Assembly (NCBI GenBank): GCA_964654135.1
Contig: CAZZHV010000006.1
Location: 1 to 41,080 of the forward strand
Length of the DNA stretch: 41,080 bases
Source of the DNA: CAMLQK01 sp964654135
Lineage (GTDB): Bacteria; Patescibacteriota; Saccharimonadia; Saccharimonadales; UBA4665
Direction: 5' to 3'
The notes below the pieces were generated by a model. That model was not told the origin of the DNA and ran no database searches. It worked only from the letters and a program-made list of their open reading frames with translations. Each line of letters opens with the position of its first letter. Position 1 is the first letter of the stretch. Below, piece by piece: positions 1 to 8,858 of this stretch. A program made the position numbers and the translations under genes.

Positions 1-10
1 CATAAGAAGT

Positions 11-772
11 ATGCGACCAATCTGGACAGGCTCAATCAGCTTTGGACTCGTAAACATTCCAGTGCGAATGTTTAGTGGTGTCCATGCCCAAGAGGGTTTA
101 GACCTTGATATGCTGCACAAAGACGATCATGCACCAATTCGCTACGCGCGTATCTGTAAAAAGGATGGCCAAGAAATTGCCTGGGACGATATTGTTAAGG
201 GCTATCAGTACCGAGAGGGTGAATACGTCGTTATTACCGACGCTGACTTCGAAAAAGCCAATCCCAAAAAGACACAGACTGTAGATATTCATCAATTTGT
301 TGCCAGCGACGACATTGATATTCGCTATTTCGACAAGCCGTACTATCTTGAGCCCGTTAAGGGTGGTGAAAAAGCCTACGCCCTATTGCGGGCCGCTTTG
401 CACAAATCAGACAAGCTTGCGCTTGCTCGTTTTGTCATTCACCAAAAAGAACATTTAGGCGTTATAAAGCCTGTCGGTCGTGCATTAGTACTCAATCAAA
501 TGCGCTTCCCTACCGACTTACGTGAACCTGCAAACCTCAAGTTCCCAACTGACACTGAGATCACCGATAAAGAAGTTGAAGTTGCCATAAAGCTCATAAA
601 GCAAGAAACCAAACACTTTATTGCCGAAGATTTTCACGATACGTACACCGAGGAACTCGAGGAAATTATTAAAGCTAAAACCAAGGGCAAAAAACCGAAG
701 CCTCGTGAAAAGGCGCCAGAAGACACGCCCGCCAACGACCTTATGGCAGCGCTTAAGGCAAGCCTCAACTAG
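11..772 (+). CDS. ku: Ku protein (non-homologous end joining)
   Basis: Prokaryotic Ku homologue of 253 aa. It forms a ring-shaped homodimer that threads onto double-strand DNA ends and recruits LigD. The family signature opens the protein (MRPIWTGSISFGLVNIPV) and the whole length is the Ku core beta-barrel, with the conserved 'KPYYLEP' near residue 110 and 'RFPTDLREP' near residue 165. The last 30 residues are lysine/proline rich (KAKTKGKKPKPREK), like the basic C-terminal tails of other bacterial Ku proteins that help DNA binding and LigD contact. The ATG at 11 is 10 bases from the window edge, so the promoter is not visible. The stop is 9 nt before the LigD ATG, so the two form an operon and are probably translationally coupled. 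Assignment is secure from sequence family features. Confidence 0.97.
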   Translation: MRPIWTGSISFGLVNIPVRMFSGVHAQEGLDLDMLHKDDHAPIRYARICKKDGQEIAWDDIVKGYQYREGEYVVITDADFEKANPKKTQTVDIHQFVASDDIDIRYFDKPYYLEPVKGGEKAYALLRAALHKSDKLALARFVIHQKEHLGVIKPVGRALVLNQMRFPTDLREPANLKFPTDTEITDKEVEVAIKLIKQETKHFIAEDFHDTYTEELEEIIKAKTKGKKPKPREKAPEDTPANDLMAALKASLN

Positions 773-781
773 TTGTATCTT

Positions 782-3229
782 ATGGGACTTGGCAAGTATT
801 TCTCGAAACGACGCTTCGATAAAACGCCCGAGCCAAAAGGTGCAGTTCGTGCAAAACATGCCAAAGAGCTTGCCTTTGTAATTCAAGAGCATCACGCTTC
901 ACGCCTACACTACGACTTTCGCCTAGAACTCGACGGCGTGCTTAAAAGTTGGGCCATACCCAAAGGACCAAGTATGGATCCACATGTTCGACATCTTGCC
1001 GTGCATGTCGAGGACCACCCTTTTGAGTACCGTAAGTTTGAAGGTGTCATTCCAGAAGGTGAATATGGTGCTGGTAACGTTATTATATGGGACAAGGGTA
1101 CCTATGAGCCACGAGCCGAAAGTGACAATCCTGAAGCACTGTTGCGTAAAGAATATGCCGACGGACACCTCACTTTTATATTGCATGGCAAAAAGCTGCA
1201 TGGTGAGTTTGCGCTTATTAAAATGCATGGTCAAAACCAGGACGAAGACGCCTGGTTACTCGTAAAGAAAACTGACGAATATGCTTCGGGTAAAGACGTA
1301 ACCAAGGAGGATGTATCCGTTGTGAGCGGTAAAACTGTTGATGAACTGGGTGCCCACAACAAGCTGCCCGATCTTACTGAATATCCCAAAATTAAAGAAC
1401 CTTGGCACGTCAAACCAATGCTTTGTACATTGGTCGAAGAGCCGTTTGATCGTAATGATTGGCTGTTCGAAATTAAGTGGGATGGTTATCGTGCCGTCGC
1501 TACAAAACATGGCAAAAAACATGCATTGTATTCGCGTAATAGCCTCGACTTTAGTGAAAAGTTCACTCCTGTCTACGAAGCACTAAACGAGCTCGATCAT
1601 GACGTTATTCTCGATGGTGAAATTGTAGTTGTCGATCAAGATGGCTCACCGCACTTTGAGTGGCTGCAGAGTTGGCACAAAATACCGCAAGGCTCACTGC
1701 ATTATTATGTTTTTGATATTTTGTGGTGCGACGGACACGATGTTCGCACTATGCCGCTCGAAAAACGCAAAGCCCTACTCAAGGCAGTTTTGCCCAAGAA
1801 GTCGCCGCTTAAATACAGTGATCATATAGACAACAAAGGGATAGCGCTCTTTCACCAAATGCAGCAACGCGGTCTCGAAGGAATTGTCGCCAAACGAGCA
1901 GACAGTGCCTATCGTGAAAATGTCCGGGGCGATGACTGGCTCAAGATAAAAACACATCTTCGTCAAGAAGTTGTAATTGGCGGCTTTACCGAACCTCGGG
2001 GCAGCCGTGAATATCTTGGCGCACTCATTGTTGGTGTTTATGAAAATGGCGAGCTACAGTACGTTGGTCATTCCGGCGGTGGCATCCCGGATAATCAGCG
2101 CAAATTACTTCGTGAGAAACTCGAAAAACTAGAGCGCAAAACGTCGCCTTTTGTCGTTGAACCAAAGCCGAATGCTCCGGTACATTGGGTTAAACCAGAG
2201 CTGGTCTGCGAGATGAACTTTGCAGAATGGACCAGCGACGGATCGATGCGACAGCCTAAATTTGTGGGCATGCGTGAAGATAAAAAAGCCACGAATGTGA
2301 AACGCGAAAAGTCGCGTTCGGCTCCCGTGACTAAGAGCAAGGAGAAAGCGATGGGCGTAGAGTTTACACATTTGGACAAAATATTCTTCCCTAAACCCAA
2401 ATATACCAAGGGTGATCTTCTACATTACTATGAATCCGTTGCCGACTACATTCTGCCCTATCTTAAAGACCGTCCGCTCTCTATGTTGCGTCAGCCTGGT
2501 GGCGTAACCGATCATGGCTTCTTCCAAAAAAATAATGAACACTTGCCTGCCTGGGTGCCATCCGTAGATATTTTTTCAGAATCAAATAATGCCAATCTGC
2601 ATTGGATTGTTGGTGGCAAGCTGGAGACACTCCAATATATCGTACAGCTCGGAAGCATCGAAATTAACCCTTGGAATTCGCGCGTTGCGCATCTGGACAA
2701 GCCCGACTGGTTGGTTGTTGACCTCGATCCAGAAGGCGTAACCTTCGAGGATGTTATTGCCGTGGCAAAGACCGTCCACGAGGTATGCAATGAGCTTAAG
2801 ATTGATGCTCATCCTAAAACGTCCGGTAAGACAGGTATTCACATATATATTCCACTCGGCGCAAAATACACTTACGACCAGGCAAAAGATTTCGCACACT
2901 TACTCGTCATAGAAGTTAACAAGCGTCAACCAGATATTACCAGCCTGGAGCGCATGCCAGACAAGCGTAAACACAAAATCTATCTTGATTTCTTGCAAAA
3001 TCGCGAAGGCCAGACATTAGCAGCGCCGTATTCCGTGCGCCCAACCCCTTACGCCAATGTCGCTATGCCACTGCACTGGGACGAAGTCAAAAAAGGCCTC
3101 AAGCCCGAAGATTTTACGATAAAGAATGCCCTGCAGCGTATTAACCGAACGGGTGATCTCTGGAAACCCGTGCTTGGTAAAGGCGTCGACATGAAGCACG
3201 TTATTGAACAGCTCGAGAAAAACACTTAA
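782..3229 (+). CDS. ligD: ATP-dependent DNA ligase D, PE-ligase-polymerase fusion
   Basis: Multidomain NHEJ enzyme of 815 aa acting with the upstream Ku. Domains in order: 3'-phosphoesterase (about 25-165) with H37, H43, D45, R47 and H79 spaced as in Pseudomonas LigD; ATP-dependent ligase (about 205-505) with the nucleophile lysine K232 in the KWDGYR motif; and an AEP-type primase/polymerase (about 525-810) with the catalytic DLDPEG motif. The Pseudomonas protein is also PE-Lig-Pol, whereas mycobacterial LigD is Pol-PE-Lig. A TTG at 773 directly after the Ku stop is an alternative start, but the ATG at 782 fits the family N-terminus (MGLGKYFSKRRF). No Shine-Dalgarno is visible, consistent with coupling to Ku. 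The stop TAA overlaps the stop of the convergent DUF72 gene. Confidence 0.97.
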   Translation: MGLGKYFSKRRFDKTPEPKGAVRAKHAKELAFVIQEHHASRLHYDFRLELDGVLKSWAIPKGPSMDPHVRHLAVHVEDHPFEYRKFEGVIPEGEYGAGNVIIWDKGTYEPRAESDNPEALLRKEYADGHLTFILHGKKLHGEFALIKMHGQNQDEDAWLLVKKTDEYASGKDVTKEDVSVVSGKTVDELGAHNKLPDLTEYPKIKEPWHVKPMLCTLVEEPFDRNDWLFEIKWDGYRAVATKHGKKHALYSRNSLDFSEKFTPVYEALNELDHDVILDGEIVVVDQDGSPHFEWLQSWHKIPQGSLHYYVFDILWCDGHDVRTMPLEKRKALLKAVLPKKSPLKYSDHIDNKGIALFHQMQQRGLEGIVAKRADSAYRENVRGDDWLKIKTHLRQEVVIGGFTEPRGSREYLGALIVGVYENGELQYVGHSGGGIPDNQRKLLREKLEKLERKTSPFVVEPKPNAPVHWVKPELVCEMNFAEWTSDGSMRQPKFVGMREDKKATNVKREKSRSAPVTKSKEKAMGVEFTHLDKIFFPKPKYTKGDLLHYYESVADYILPYLKDRPLSMLRQPGGVTDHGFFQKNNEHLPAWVPSVDIFSESNNANLHWIVGGKLETLQYIVQLGSIEINPWNSRVAHLDKPDWLVVDLDPEGVTFEDVIAVAKTVHEVCNELKIDAHPKTSGKTGIHIYIPLGAKYTYDQAKDFAHLLVIEVNKRQPDITSLERMPDKRKHKIYLDFLQNREGQTLAAPYSVRPTPYANVAMPLHWDEVKKGLKPEDFTIKNALQRINRTGDLWKPVLGKGVDMKHVIEQLEKNT

Positions 3230-3978
3230 CGTGTTAAGTTCTTAAGTTCGGAGGCGTTTTCGACGGCTGCAGCTGCACGATCATTGTTAAAGTAGGCAAA
3301 TACTTGCTTGCATCCAAGGCACTGCTCCCTGATAAACGTAGCCCATGCCTGCAGCTCTTTGTATGTGTAGCTAGATCTGTATAGGTATTTGCTGCCATGA
3401 AAACGGATGTACGCGATGTCGCTCGTAATCTCTTTGGTTACTGGCCAGCGCTTGGGTGAATCGCTAATAACCGTAGCGACATTAACCGATTTCAAAAACG
3501 CAAACACTTCGTCGGTTAGCCAGCTGGCATGACGAAACTCAATTGCCAATCTAAACTCCATTTTATGCCGTTGGGCAGCTTTGGCAGTTTGATCGACCAG
3601 GTGTGACAAACGCGTTAGATCGACAGACAGACTTGGTGGCAATTGCACCAAAATAACACCGAGCCGCTCGTGCAAATGTCGGATATGGTCATAAAACTCA
3701 GCTATTGTGTCATCCAATTCTTTGTCGGGCAATAAACGTTTAGTATGTGTTACGTAGCGATTCATCTTAATGGCAAAAACGAAGCCTTTGGGCACTTCAT
3801 CGTACCAATTCTTGACGCTTGCAGCATGCGGCATATGGTAGAACGTACTGTTTATTTCTACCGTTGAAAAGAATTCAGAAAAGTATGGTAATTTATCGTC
3901 GTTCTTTATGCCAACAGGGTAAAATCGCTTGTCCCAGTCTTTGTACTGCCACCCTGACGTTCCAATACGTATCTGCAT
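3226..3978 (-). CDS. DUF72 family protein (YecE-like)
   Basis: DUF72/YecE family protein of 250 aa, predicted TIM-barrel fold. The function of the family is not established. The N-terminal signature is IRIGTSGWQYKDW, followed by VEINSTFY and FAIKMNRYVTHTKRL, and later FRLAIEFRHASW and IRFHG, all in family order. I chose the ATG at 3978 (MQIRIGTSGW) because it matches family N-termini and lies 7 nt after a TATACT -10 box (3986-3991), so the mRNA is probably leaderless; an upstream ATG at 4008 would fall upstream of this promoter. The gene is convergent with ligD and their stop codons overlap in the palindrome TTAA at 3226-3229. DUF72 genes are not a known part of NHEJ; the pairing looks positional only. 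Confidence 0.93.
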   Translation of the reverse strand: MQIRIGTSGWQYKDWDKRFYPVGIKNDDKLPYFSEFFSTVEINSTFYHMPHAASVKNWYDEVPKGFVFAIKMNRYVTHTKRLLPDKELDDTIAEFYDHIRHLHERLGVILVQLPPSLSVDLTRLSHLVDQTAKAAQRHKMEFRLAIEFRHASWLTDEVFAFLKSVNVATVISDSPKRWPVTKEITSDIAYIRFHGSKYLYRSSYTYKELQAWATFIREQCLGCKQVFAYFNNDRAAAAVENASELKNLTR

Positions 3979-3985
3979 GACCATA

Positions 3986-3991
3986 AGTATA
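3986..3991 (-). promoter_or_regulatory. -10 box of DUF72 gene, 7 nt before ATG
   Basis: TATACT on the minus strand, 7 nt before the ATG at 3978. Transcription would begin at or next to the start codon. There is no room for a Shine-Dalgarno. Confidence 0.6.
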
Positions 3992-4068
3992 CGCCTCGCT
4001 CCAGGCAAAAGCTGTTAAGAATTAGACATCTGTGCTTTGGTTACGCTTATGGTAAGCTAGGAGTAACT

Positions 4069-4521
4069 ATGCAACTACAAGCTGTAGATCTCAAACTGAT
4101 TAACTGGTTCCGCAAGGCATTTGTGCCCATGGCACGCGTGGCAGTTTTTATTGTGTACTTCTATTTTGGGGCCCTAAAATTGCTCGACCTCAGCCCAGCA
4201 AGCCCACTCGCAACAGCCCTAACTGCTAAAACAATCGGCATCGCTCACTATCATACGGCGTTCATCATTCTGGCAATCTTCGAGTGTATCATTGGGCTGC
4301 TATTTCTGTTCCCTAAGGCAACTCGCATAGTCATTCCATTGCTGCTTATTCATATGGCCGTTGTTTGCGCGCCATTAGTGCTCATACCCGACCACGTGTG
4401 GGCTCGTGCGTTCGTACCAAACCTCGAAGGACAGTACATCATAAAGAACGTTGTAATTATCGCAGTAGCAATTGGCATTGCATCACAGACTCCCCCGCTA
4501 GCCAAACCTACACATCGTTAA
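4069..4521 (+). CDS. Small DoxX/YkgB-like integral membrane protein
   Basis: Predicted inner-membrane protein of 150 aa with four hydrophobic segments (about 18-38, 60-80, 85-105 and 122-142). The first segment contains YFYFGALKLLDLSPASP, which resembles the 'F..G..KL......' start of DoxX- and DUF417/YkgB-type proteins, and the second contains the 'ECIIGLLFLFPKATR' turn typical of that superfamily. Exact family membership cannot be settled by eye. DoxX-like proteins have been linked to thiol redox and respiratory functions, but nothing here supports a specific role. A Shine-Dalgarno AGGAG (4059-4063) sits 5 nt before the ATG. Stand-alone gene, divergent from DUF72. Confidence 0.75.
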   Translation: MQLQAVDLKLINWFRKAFVPMARVAVFIVYFYFGALKLLDLSPASPLATALTAKTIGIAHYHTAFIILAIFECIIGLLFLFPKATRIVIPLLLIHMAVVCAPLVLIPDHVWARAFVPNLEGQYIIKNVVIIAVAIGIASQTPPLAKPTHR

Positions 4522-4622
4522 CACCTGTCGTTCGTACTTCGTGCGAATTTCATACGGCATGACCGTTATATTCTTACGTTCGTCTTGTTAGTTATTTCCT
4601 AGTTGTGTTTTAGCTCGCGCTC

Positions 4623-4628
4623 TATACT
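4623..4628 (+). promoter_or_regulatory. -10 box for the KGG stress protein gene
   Basis: TATACT about 33 nt upstream of the ATG at 4662, leaving a leader of about 27 nt that contains a full AAGGAGG ribosome site (4649-4655). No convincing -35. Confidence 0.45.
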
Positions 4629-4661
4629 ACTGAATGCAAACTAACGTGAAGGAGGGATGCA

Positions 4662-4880
4662 ATGGCAAGTGGACAAGGACGAGGCTGGCACGGCGATTCC
4701 GCCGGACACGCAGCTGCAGGACGCCTCGGTGGTCAGAAGAGTGGTGGAAATTTCGCCCGAGATCGGGCAAAGGCTAGCAGAGCTGGCAGTAATAGCGGAG
4801 GCAACTTCGCAAGGGATCGCAAAAAAGCAGTTGCTGCCGGGCGAGTCGGCGGACAACGATCAAGTCGAGTTACAGCCTAA
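4662..4880 (+). CDS. KGG-motif general stress protein (YciG-like)
   Basis: Small basic, glycine-rich protein of 72 aa with two copies of the stress-induced KGG-type repeat, GGNFARDRAKASRAG (about 28-42) and GGNFARDRKKAVAAG (about 45-59), preceded by a partial copy and followed by a GGQ. Bacterial members such as YciG and GsiB-like proteins accumulate under general or desiccation stress; the mechanism is not settled. The ribosome site AAGGAGG is the strongest in this part of the window, which suggests high expression. The second lysine of the KGG triplet is replaced (SGG, VGG), as in many homologues. A strong hairpin terminator follows at 4907. Stand-alone gene. An overlapping frame from 4657 is a shadow. 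Confidence 0.88.
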   Translation: MASGQGRGWHGDSAGHAAAGRLGGQKSGGNFARDRAKASRAGSNSGGNFARDRKKAVAAGRVGGQRSSRVTA

Positions 4881-4906
4881 TAGCAATCGAACAACGTAAA
4901 ACCTAT

Positions 4907-4934
4907 AAAAAGACCGGATTTCTCCGGTCTTTTT
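4907..4934. terminator. Bidirectional intrinsic terminator
   Basis: Perfect 12-bp stem AAAAAGACCGGA / TCCGGTCTTTTT with loop TTTC. It serves both the KGG gene (+) and the convergent glycosyltransferase gene (-). Confidence 0.92.
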
Positions 4935-4951
4935 ATGTGCTTGCGCAGTGT

Positions 4952-6526
4952 CTATTGTAAACGGCTGCGTGCTTCAAGCGCATCAAGCTCAGCAAACTCA
5001 TCGTTGTCATGATTCGACATGATAGTCAGATATACCGACGCCAAACCAGATACTACCATTAAGATACAAGGTAGAGGGCTTCTATCTAATGTCATAGTTG
5101 CCGCCAATAACAGTATCACGAACATAATTTCATGGAGGTTAGCCCGAATAGCTGCGCCCCAATTAATTCGCTGACCCGTCTTTGGTGTCACGATAAATGT
5201 TGAACTGCCAAAGAGTGACTTAGCACTCGCACGCAAGCTTGTGTAGAACATTGACCCGTACAACAGCGACGTCTGAAACAAATATGTCATAAGCGAATGG
5301 AAACGGCGCTTGCGAACGTAGAAGAAAAAGTCGTTCAACATTGGCGCCAATAAGAACAGTGCTGTTGGAACCACCATCCACATGGGGTAAATAATCGAGT
5401 AGTCTAATATCGGCAAAGCCACTACATTAATAATTAGATAGAACGAGAAGAAAACTGTCAGCGGTAAGCTATAGGTAAACAATATAATATCCAGCTTCTC
5501 GTACCATTTCATTGGTGAAGTAATGATCACACCGGTAAACTTCTTAATAAACTCCATATTTCCCTGCGTCCACTTAGAGTGGCGTTTTTTGAAGGCCAAG
5601 TAGTCAACCGGGTACTCTTCTTCGCAAATAATGTCTGGTGCGAATACTACCAAGTAGCCGCTATTACGCGCCTTAATACTCAGGCAGAGGTCTTCGGCAA
5701 CCATGTGTGGAAAACCACCAGCCTCGTTGTAGCACTGTTTGCTTACCATGGCGCCATGGCCCAGCAATGACAAGAATCCGTGATGGTCTTTAACAGCCTG
5801 ATATGTCGCCCAGTGTGAATCAACTCCAATGGCGTAGGTGCGCATAAACTTGTTGCGGTTGCGAGTTGCGATGTGGTTTGCCTGCACAATGCCTGCGTTG
5901 TCGTACGCTTCAAAATAGTCGAGCGAGCGGCTGATAAAGTCTTTGGGGATAATTTCGTCGCTATCCAAAATTACAAAGTAATCGAACAAGCCCTTGCTCA
6001 AAAAGTGGTTAAGGTTGCCAGCCTTAAAACCTTCGTGTGTTTTGCGGCGGATAATGGGCACGCCGTGACGTGCCGAAAATTCGTTGACCTTTTTGATGTA
6101 TTCCGGCTTCTGTGAATCATCAAGAATAACTGTATAAAAATTATCGTATTCTTGTTGCATGCTTCTCAGCAGACTTTTGCCGTCAAAATCATTGCAGGTG
6201 CAATATACCATGACCACTCGTGGCTTTTGGTCAGCAGTGCCGATGCCATGCGTAGGCGTCTTTAATAAGTCTTTTTTGTGTCGGTAGAAATAAAATGTGT
6301 AGACTAAATCTTTTAATCCATTTAGCCAAAAATAACCGACAAATAAGGTACTAACGATAACCAAGCCCGCTATAATCGGGCCGGCACGAAAAGCTTTTTC
6401 TATTTGCCCCAAAAATGGCACTATGGCCGCAGCCAAAAGAACAAACCAGCACAATAGAATCTCAACATAAAGCTTCCCGCTCTTGCTCTTTGTGACACTA
6501 ATAGGCATTCTCCTGTTTATTAACAT
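4952..6526 (-). CDS. Membrane family-2 glycosyltransferase (cellulose-synthase-like)
   Basis: Processive-type GT2 glycosyltransferase of 524 aa. Two TM segments (about 20-40 and 48-72) precede the cytosolic catalytic domain (about 100-330), and at least four TM segments follow (about 345-510). Catalytic elements are visible: DD at 136-137 in VILDDSQ, the metal-binding DSD at 188-190, the AED general-base motif at 277-279 (TED in many relatives), and a W-containing acceptor site RHSKWTQGN at 315-323 in place of QxxRW. The enzyme probably transfers a sugar from a nucleotide-sugar to a surface or secreted polysaccharide; the sugar is not predictable. The start is uncertain: ATG 6526 lies about 5 nt after a -10-like box placed 17 nt from a perfect TTGACA, while ATG 6508 has AGGAG only 1 nt upstream. 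Confidence 0.9.
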   Translation of the reverse strand: MLINRRMPISVTKSKSGKLYVEILLCWFVLLAAAIVPFLGQIEKAFRAGPIIAGLVIVSTLFVGYFWLNGLKDLVYTFYFYRHKKDLLKTPTHGIGTADQKPRVVMVYCTCNDFDGKSLLRSMQQEYDNFYTVILDDSQKPEYIKKVNEFSARHGVPIIRRKTHEGFKAGNLNHFLSKGLFDYFVILDSDEIIPKDFISRSLDYFEAYDNAGIVQANHIATRNRNKFMRTYAIGVDSHWATYQAVKDHHGFLSLLGHGAMVSKQCYNEAGGFPHMVAEDLCLSIKARNSGYLVVFAPDIICEEEYPVDYLAFKKRHSKWTQGNMEFIKKFTGVIITSPMKWYEKLDIILFTYSLPLTVFFSFYLIINVVALPILDYSIIYPMWMVVPTALFLLAPMLNDFFFYVRKRRFHSLMTYLFQTSLLYGSMFYTSLRASAKSLFGSSTFIVTPKTGQRINWGAAIRANLHEIMFVILLLAATMTLDRSPLPCILMVVSGLASVYLTIMSNHDNDEFAELDALEARSRLQ

Positions 6527-6671
6527 AGTTCATGTTTGTACAGGGTCGTGCACATGTCAAATTGCGCAGCTAGTGCGTAGGACTAAAGTTTCAGCTAAAA
6601 ATCTTACATTGATTTAACAGGGGAATTGTTGTAGAAATAATAATCTCATTTTTGTTGTAACAAATTCTACG

Positions 6672-7937
6672 TTAGGCGCCATTTTGCTCTAGCGCAAATG
6701 GCCTAATGTGGTTGAGTAGGTACAACGATCCTGCCACGACAATTACGTGCCCATCAATTTCTAGAAGGCTCTTTAATGCCTTAATTGGCTGCACTTCAGC
6801 ACCAATACGACCCAGTCCTAGTGCCTTGTTCTTTTGCAACACATCACCAACTGGAACGCTCACATGCGGAGCATCCTCAGGGCCGCCAAACTGCGTCACG
6901 ATAATTGTTTTAGATGCCTTATGGCAGAGCTTAAGGCAGTCTTCTAAACGTGCCTCAGACCCGGGACTCTCGATAAAACCAAGCAGCAGCGCAATTGGCA
7001 CATTGGGATACTGCGCTTGGACGCTTTCGAGCAGGGCGTGCATTTTTTGGCCGTTATGTGCACCGTCCAATATGACGTGCTTACCGCCAATCATGAACGT
7101 TTCCATACGACCCGGAATAAGCGTCTTGCTAGCTGCCTGCAGCATATCTGGGCTCAGCTTTCTGCCATCACGTTCGCAAATATATGCAATCGCCTGACGG
7201 GCCAAGCTAAAATTACGACGCTGGAAAAGCGGTAAATCAAGTTGCAAAATATCTTTCTCAGAAAAGATATGCACCTCGGCCTGTTTGGCACGTGAACGGT
7301 CGTGAATTGCGCCCAAAACATCGCTTCCCTGGTTGTAGGTAAAGGCAACATTGCGCGACTGCATAATGCCGGCTTTTTGTGCGGCAATTTCTGGAATGGT
7401 ATAGCCTAACAGATGCATATGGTCAAAACCGATGTCGGTAATAATACAAACTTTATCGGATGAGGTTAGCACGTTTGTTGTATCGTAGAGACCACCAATA
7501 CCGACTTCGACGACCGCGTACTGTACGTCATGGCGAGCGAATTCCCATAGCGCAAAACCAAACATAATCTCAAAGTACATTGGCTGCAGCCCGCTCTCGA
7601 CGACCTGCGTAAGATATTCGCCGAAATCGTTAGCAAATACCGCCTCTGACAGCGGCTGGCCATTAATTTGTGCTCGGTCGTTCATTTCGATAGTGTGCGG
7701 CGACACAGTCAAGCCAACGCGGTAGCCTGCCTGCCTTAGCAAAGCGGCGGCATAGTACGAGGTAGATGTCTTACCCGATGTCCCGGCCACGTGTACCACA
7801 CGAAACTTTTCCTGCGGATCGCCAAGCACGGACAACAAAGCGTGCATGCGCTCAATACTCGTGCCCTTTAGGTCGCGGCCCGATGGAAAGTGCTCGTCTA
7901 GCACTGCCCTCACATCGTCGAATGTCTGCAATTTCAT
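6672..7937 (-). CDS. folC: Folylpolyglutamate synthase / dihydrofolate synthase
   Basis: Mur-ligase-superfamily enzyme of 421 aa that adds glutamate to folates (and, in bifunctional members, to dihydropteroate). The P-loop is VAGTSGKTSTS (about 50-60). Downstream are ITDIGFDHMHLLG (FolC form of the central-domain D/H motif), the conserved IAAQKAGIM (FolC 'E/K K.GI' loop), and ILDGAHNG near 271, the folate/Glu-binding DGAHN motif that separates FolC from MurC-F. Together with GlyA at 35849 this indicates retained one-carbon metabolism. It follows the SRPBCC gene by 5 nt on the same strand, so the two are probably one transcript. No Shine-Dalgarno is obvious. Confidence 0.93.
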   Translation of the reverse strand: MKLQTFDDVRAVLDEHFPSGRDLKGTSIERMHALLSVLGDPQEKFRVVHVAGTSGKTSTSYYAAALLRQAGYRVGLTVSPHTIEMNDRAQINGQPLSEAVFANDFGEYLTQVVESGLQPMYFEIMFGFALWEFARHDVQYAVVEVGIGGLYDTTNVLTSSDKVCIITDIGFDHMHLLGYTIPEIAAQKAGIMQSRNVAFTYNQGSDVLGAIHDRSRAKQAEVHIFSEKDILQLDLPLFQRRNFSLARQAIAYICERDGRKLSPDMLQAASKTLIPGRMETFMIGGKHVILDGAHNGQKMHALLESVQAQYPNVPIALLLGFIESPGSEARLEDCLKLCHKASKTIIVTQFGGPEDAPHVSVPVGDVLQKNKALGLGRIGAEVQPIKALKSLLEIDGHVIVVAGSLYLLNHIRPFALEQNGA

Positions 7938-7942
7938 TAGTG

Positions 7943-8413
7943 TTATTGTAGCTGATTTACCTGTGTGGCGACATAGTTATTCAGCCCTTTTTCGCCAGCG
8001 TCCATTAGGCTATGGTGATTGTGCACAAATAATGGATGCAGGAACGGCGCAAATATATTCATCCATATTCTGGTGGTTCGCACGCGCCAGTTAATAGTGA
8101 CCTTGGTCTTGTGATTGTGCGGCTCAAGAATAAAGTCGCCGTCGCCTACCAAATCGCCCTTTGCAATAAACGCAATGTACTGGCCCGGCCTAAATGCCGT
8201 AATCGTCAAAGTAAACCGCAAGCGATAGCCGCTCTTACTTCGCCAAGTGGTCGCAACTTCGCTCCCCTTTCCAAGCTTGTGGTTGAGGACCTCTGCGTGC
8301 TCCAAGCCCTGCCACCATTTGCTCCAATCTTCCTCATGAAACAATGCCTCACTCACAACTTGCTGTGACGCATTAATATACCAAATTGTCTGAAAGTGAT
8401 AGTCGCGATGCAT
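7943..8413 (-). CDS. SRPBCC (START/polyketide-cyclase-like) domain protein
   Basis: Single-domain protein of 156 aa with the helix-grip pattern: N-terminal strand, 'VVSEALFHEEDWSKWWQGLEHAEVL' helix and WW turn, then alternating strands (ATTWRSKSGYRLRFTLTIT; YIAFIAKGDLVGDGDFIL; KVTINWRVRT) and a long C-terminal helix (LMDAGEKGLNNYVATQV). SRPBCC proteins hold hydrophobic ligands or catalyse cyclase/hydrolase reactions; no ligand can be named. First gene of a probable two-gene transcript with folC. The ATG follows a TAAACT -10 box by 6 nt, so the mRNA is predicted to be leaderless. Confidence 0.8.
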   Translation of the reverse strand: MHRDYHFQTIWYINASQQVVSEALFHEEDWSKWWQGLEHAEVLNHKLGKGSEVATTWRSKSGYRLRFTLTITAFRPGQYIAFIAKGDLVGDGDFILEPHNHKTKVTINWRVRTTRIWMNIFAPFLHPLFVHNHHSLMDAGEKGLNNYVATQVNQLQ

Positions 8414-8419
8414 TGTTCT

Positions 8420-8425
8420 AGTTTA
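8420..8425 (-). promoter_or_regulatory. -10 box 6 nt before SRPBCC ATG
   Basis: TAAACT on the minus strand; spacer TAGAACA-like sequence of 6 nt (AGAACA), then ATG at 8413. Predicts leaderless transcription of SRPBCC-folC. Confidence 0.5.
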
Positions 8426-8470
8426 CCTTATGGAGCAATAGAGATCTTCAGAAAACACATCATTTTGTGA

Positions 8471-8476
8471 TACAAT
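8471..8476 (+). promoter_or_regulatory. -10 box 6 nt before ATG of small membrane protein
   Basis: TACAAT followed by CCGCTC and then the ATG at 8483. No Shine-Dalgarno exists, so a leaderless mRNA is predicted. Confidence 0.6.
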
Positions 8477-8482
8477 CCGCTC

Positions 8483-8857
8483 ATGCACCATTCGAAATCT
8501 GACATATTTTGGAAATGCTGGCTCTGGGCAGCAATTCTCGGTAGTATCCTCGCTGGATTCTACGCCTTTATATCAAATGTTGGCCCTCGTTGGCTCAGCG
8601 GTGGCGACTTCTTCGCTATCATGATCATTTTTGGTATTATCGGCTCATATTTTGGGGCTGGACTTGTTGGTTGGCGCATTGCCGACAAATATTTTCACGC
8701 ATACGAAAAAGTCTTTATTAAACGCTATGTGCTCTATAGCTTTCTGACGCTCCTTCTACTCGTTGGAGTAAGCTACTCACCACTTTCTATCCTGGGATTG
8801 CTCTGGAGCTTCGTAGCACCGTTCTGCGTACTGCAAGCCTTGCGCGAAAAGCTCTAA
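8483..8857 (+). CDS. Small four-TM membrane protein, unknown function
   Basis: Protein of 124 aa with four hydrophobic segments (about 10-30, 42-66, 83-100 and 102-118) separated by short charged loops (RIADKYFHAYEKVFIKR). I do not recognise a family. The gene is divergent from SRPBCC-folC with a 69-bp shared promoter region, and its stop ends 1 nt before the 3' end of the T4P operon on the other strand. The start is fixed by the TACAAT -10 box 6 nt upstream. Confidence 0.7.
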   Translation: MHHSKSDIFWKCWLWAAILGSILAGFYAFISNVGPRWLSGGDFFAIMIIFGIIGSYFGAGLVGWRIADKYFHAYEKVFIKRYVLYSFLTLLLLVGVSYSPLSILGLLWSFVAPFCVLQALREKL

Positions 8858-8858
8858 A

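Noticed and set aside
3224..3239. ACTTAAC-GT-GTTAAGT as a terminator between ligD and DUF72
   Set aside because: The stem has little GC and no U tract follows on either strand. It overlaps both stop codons and is probably incidental.
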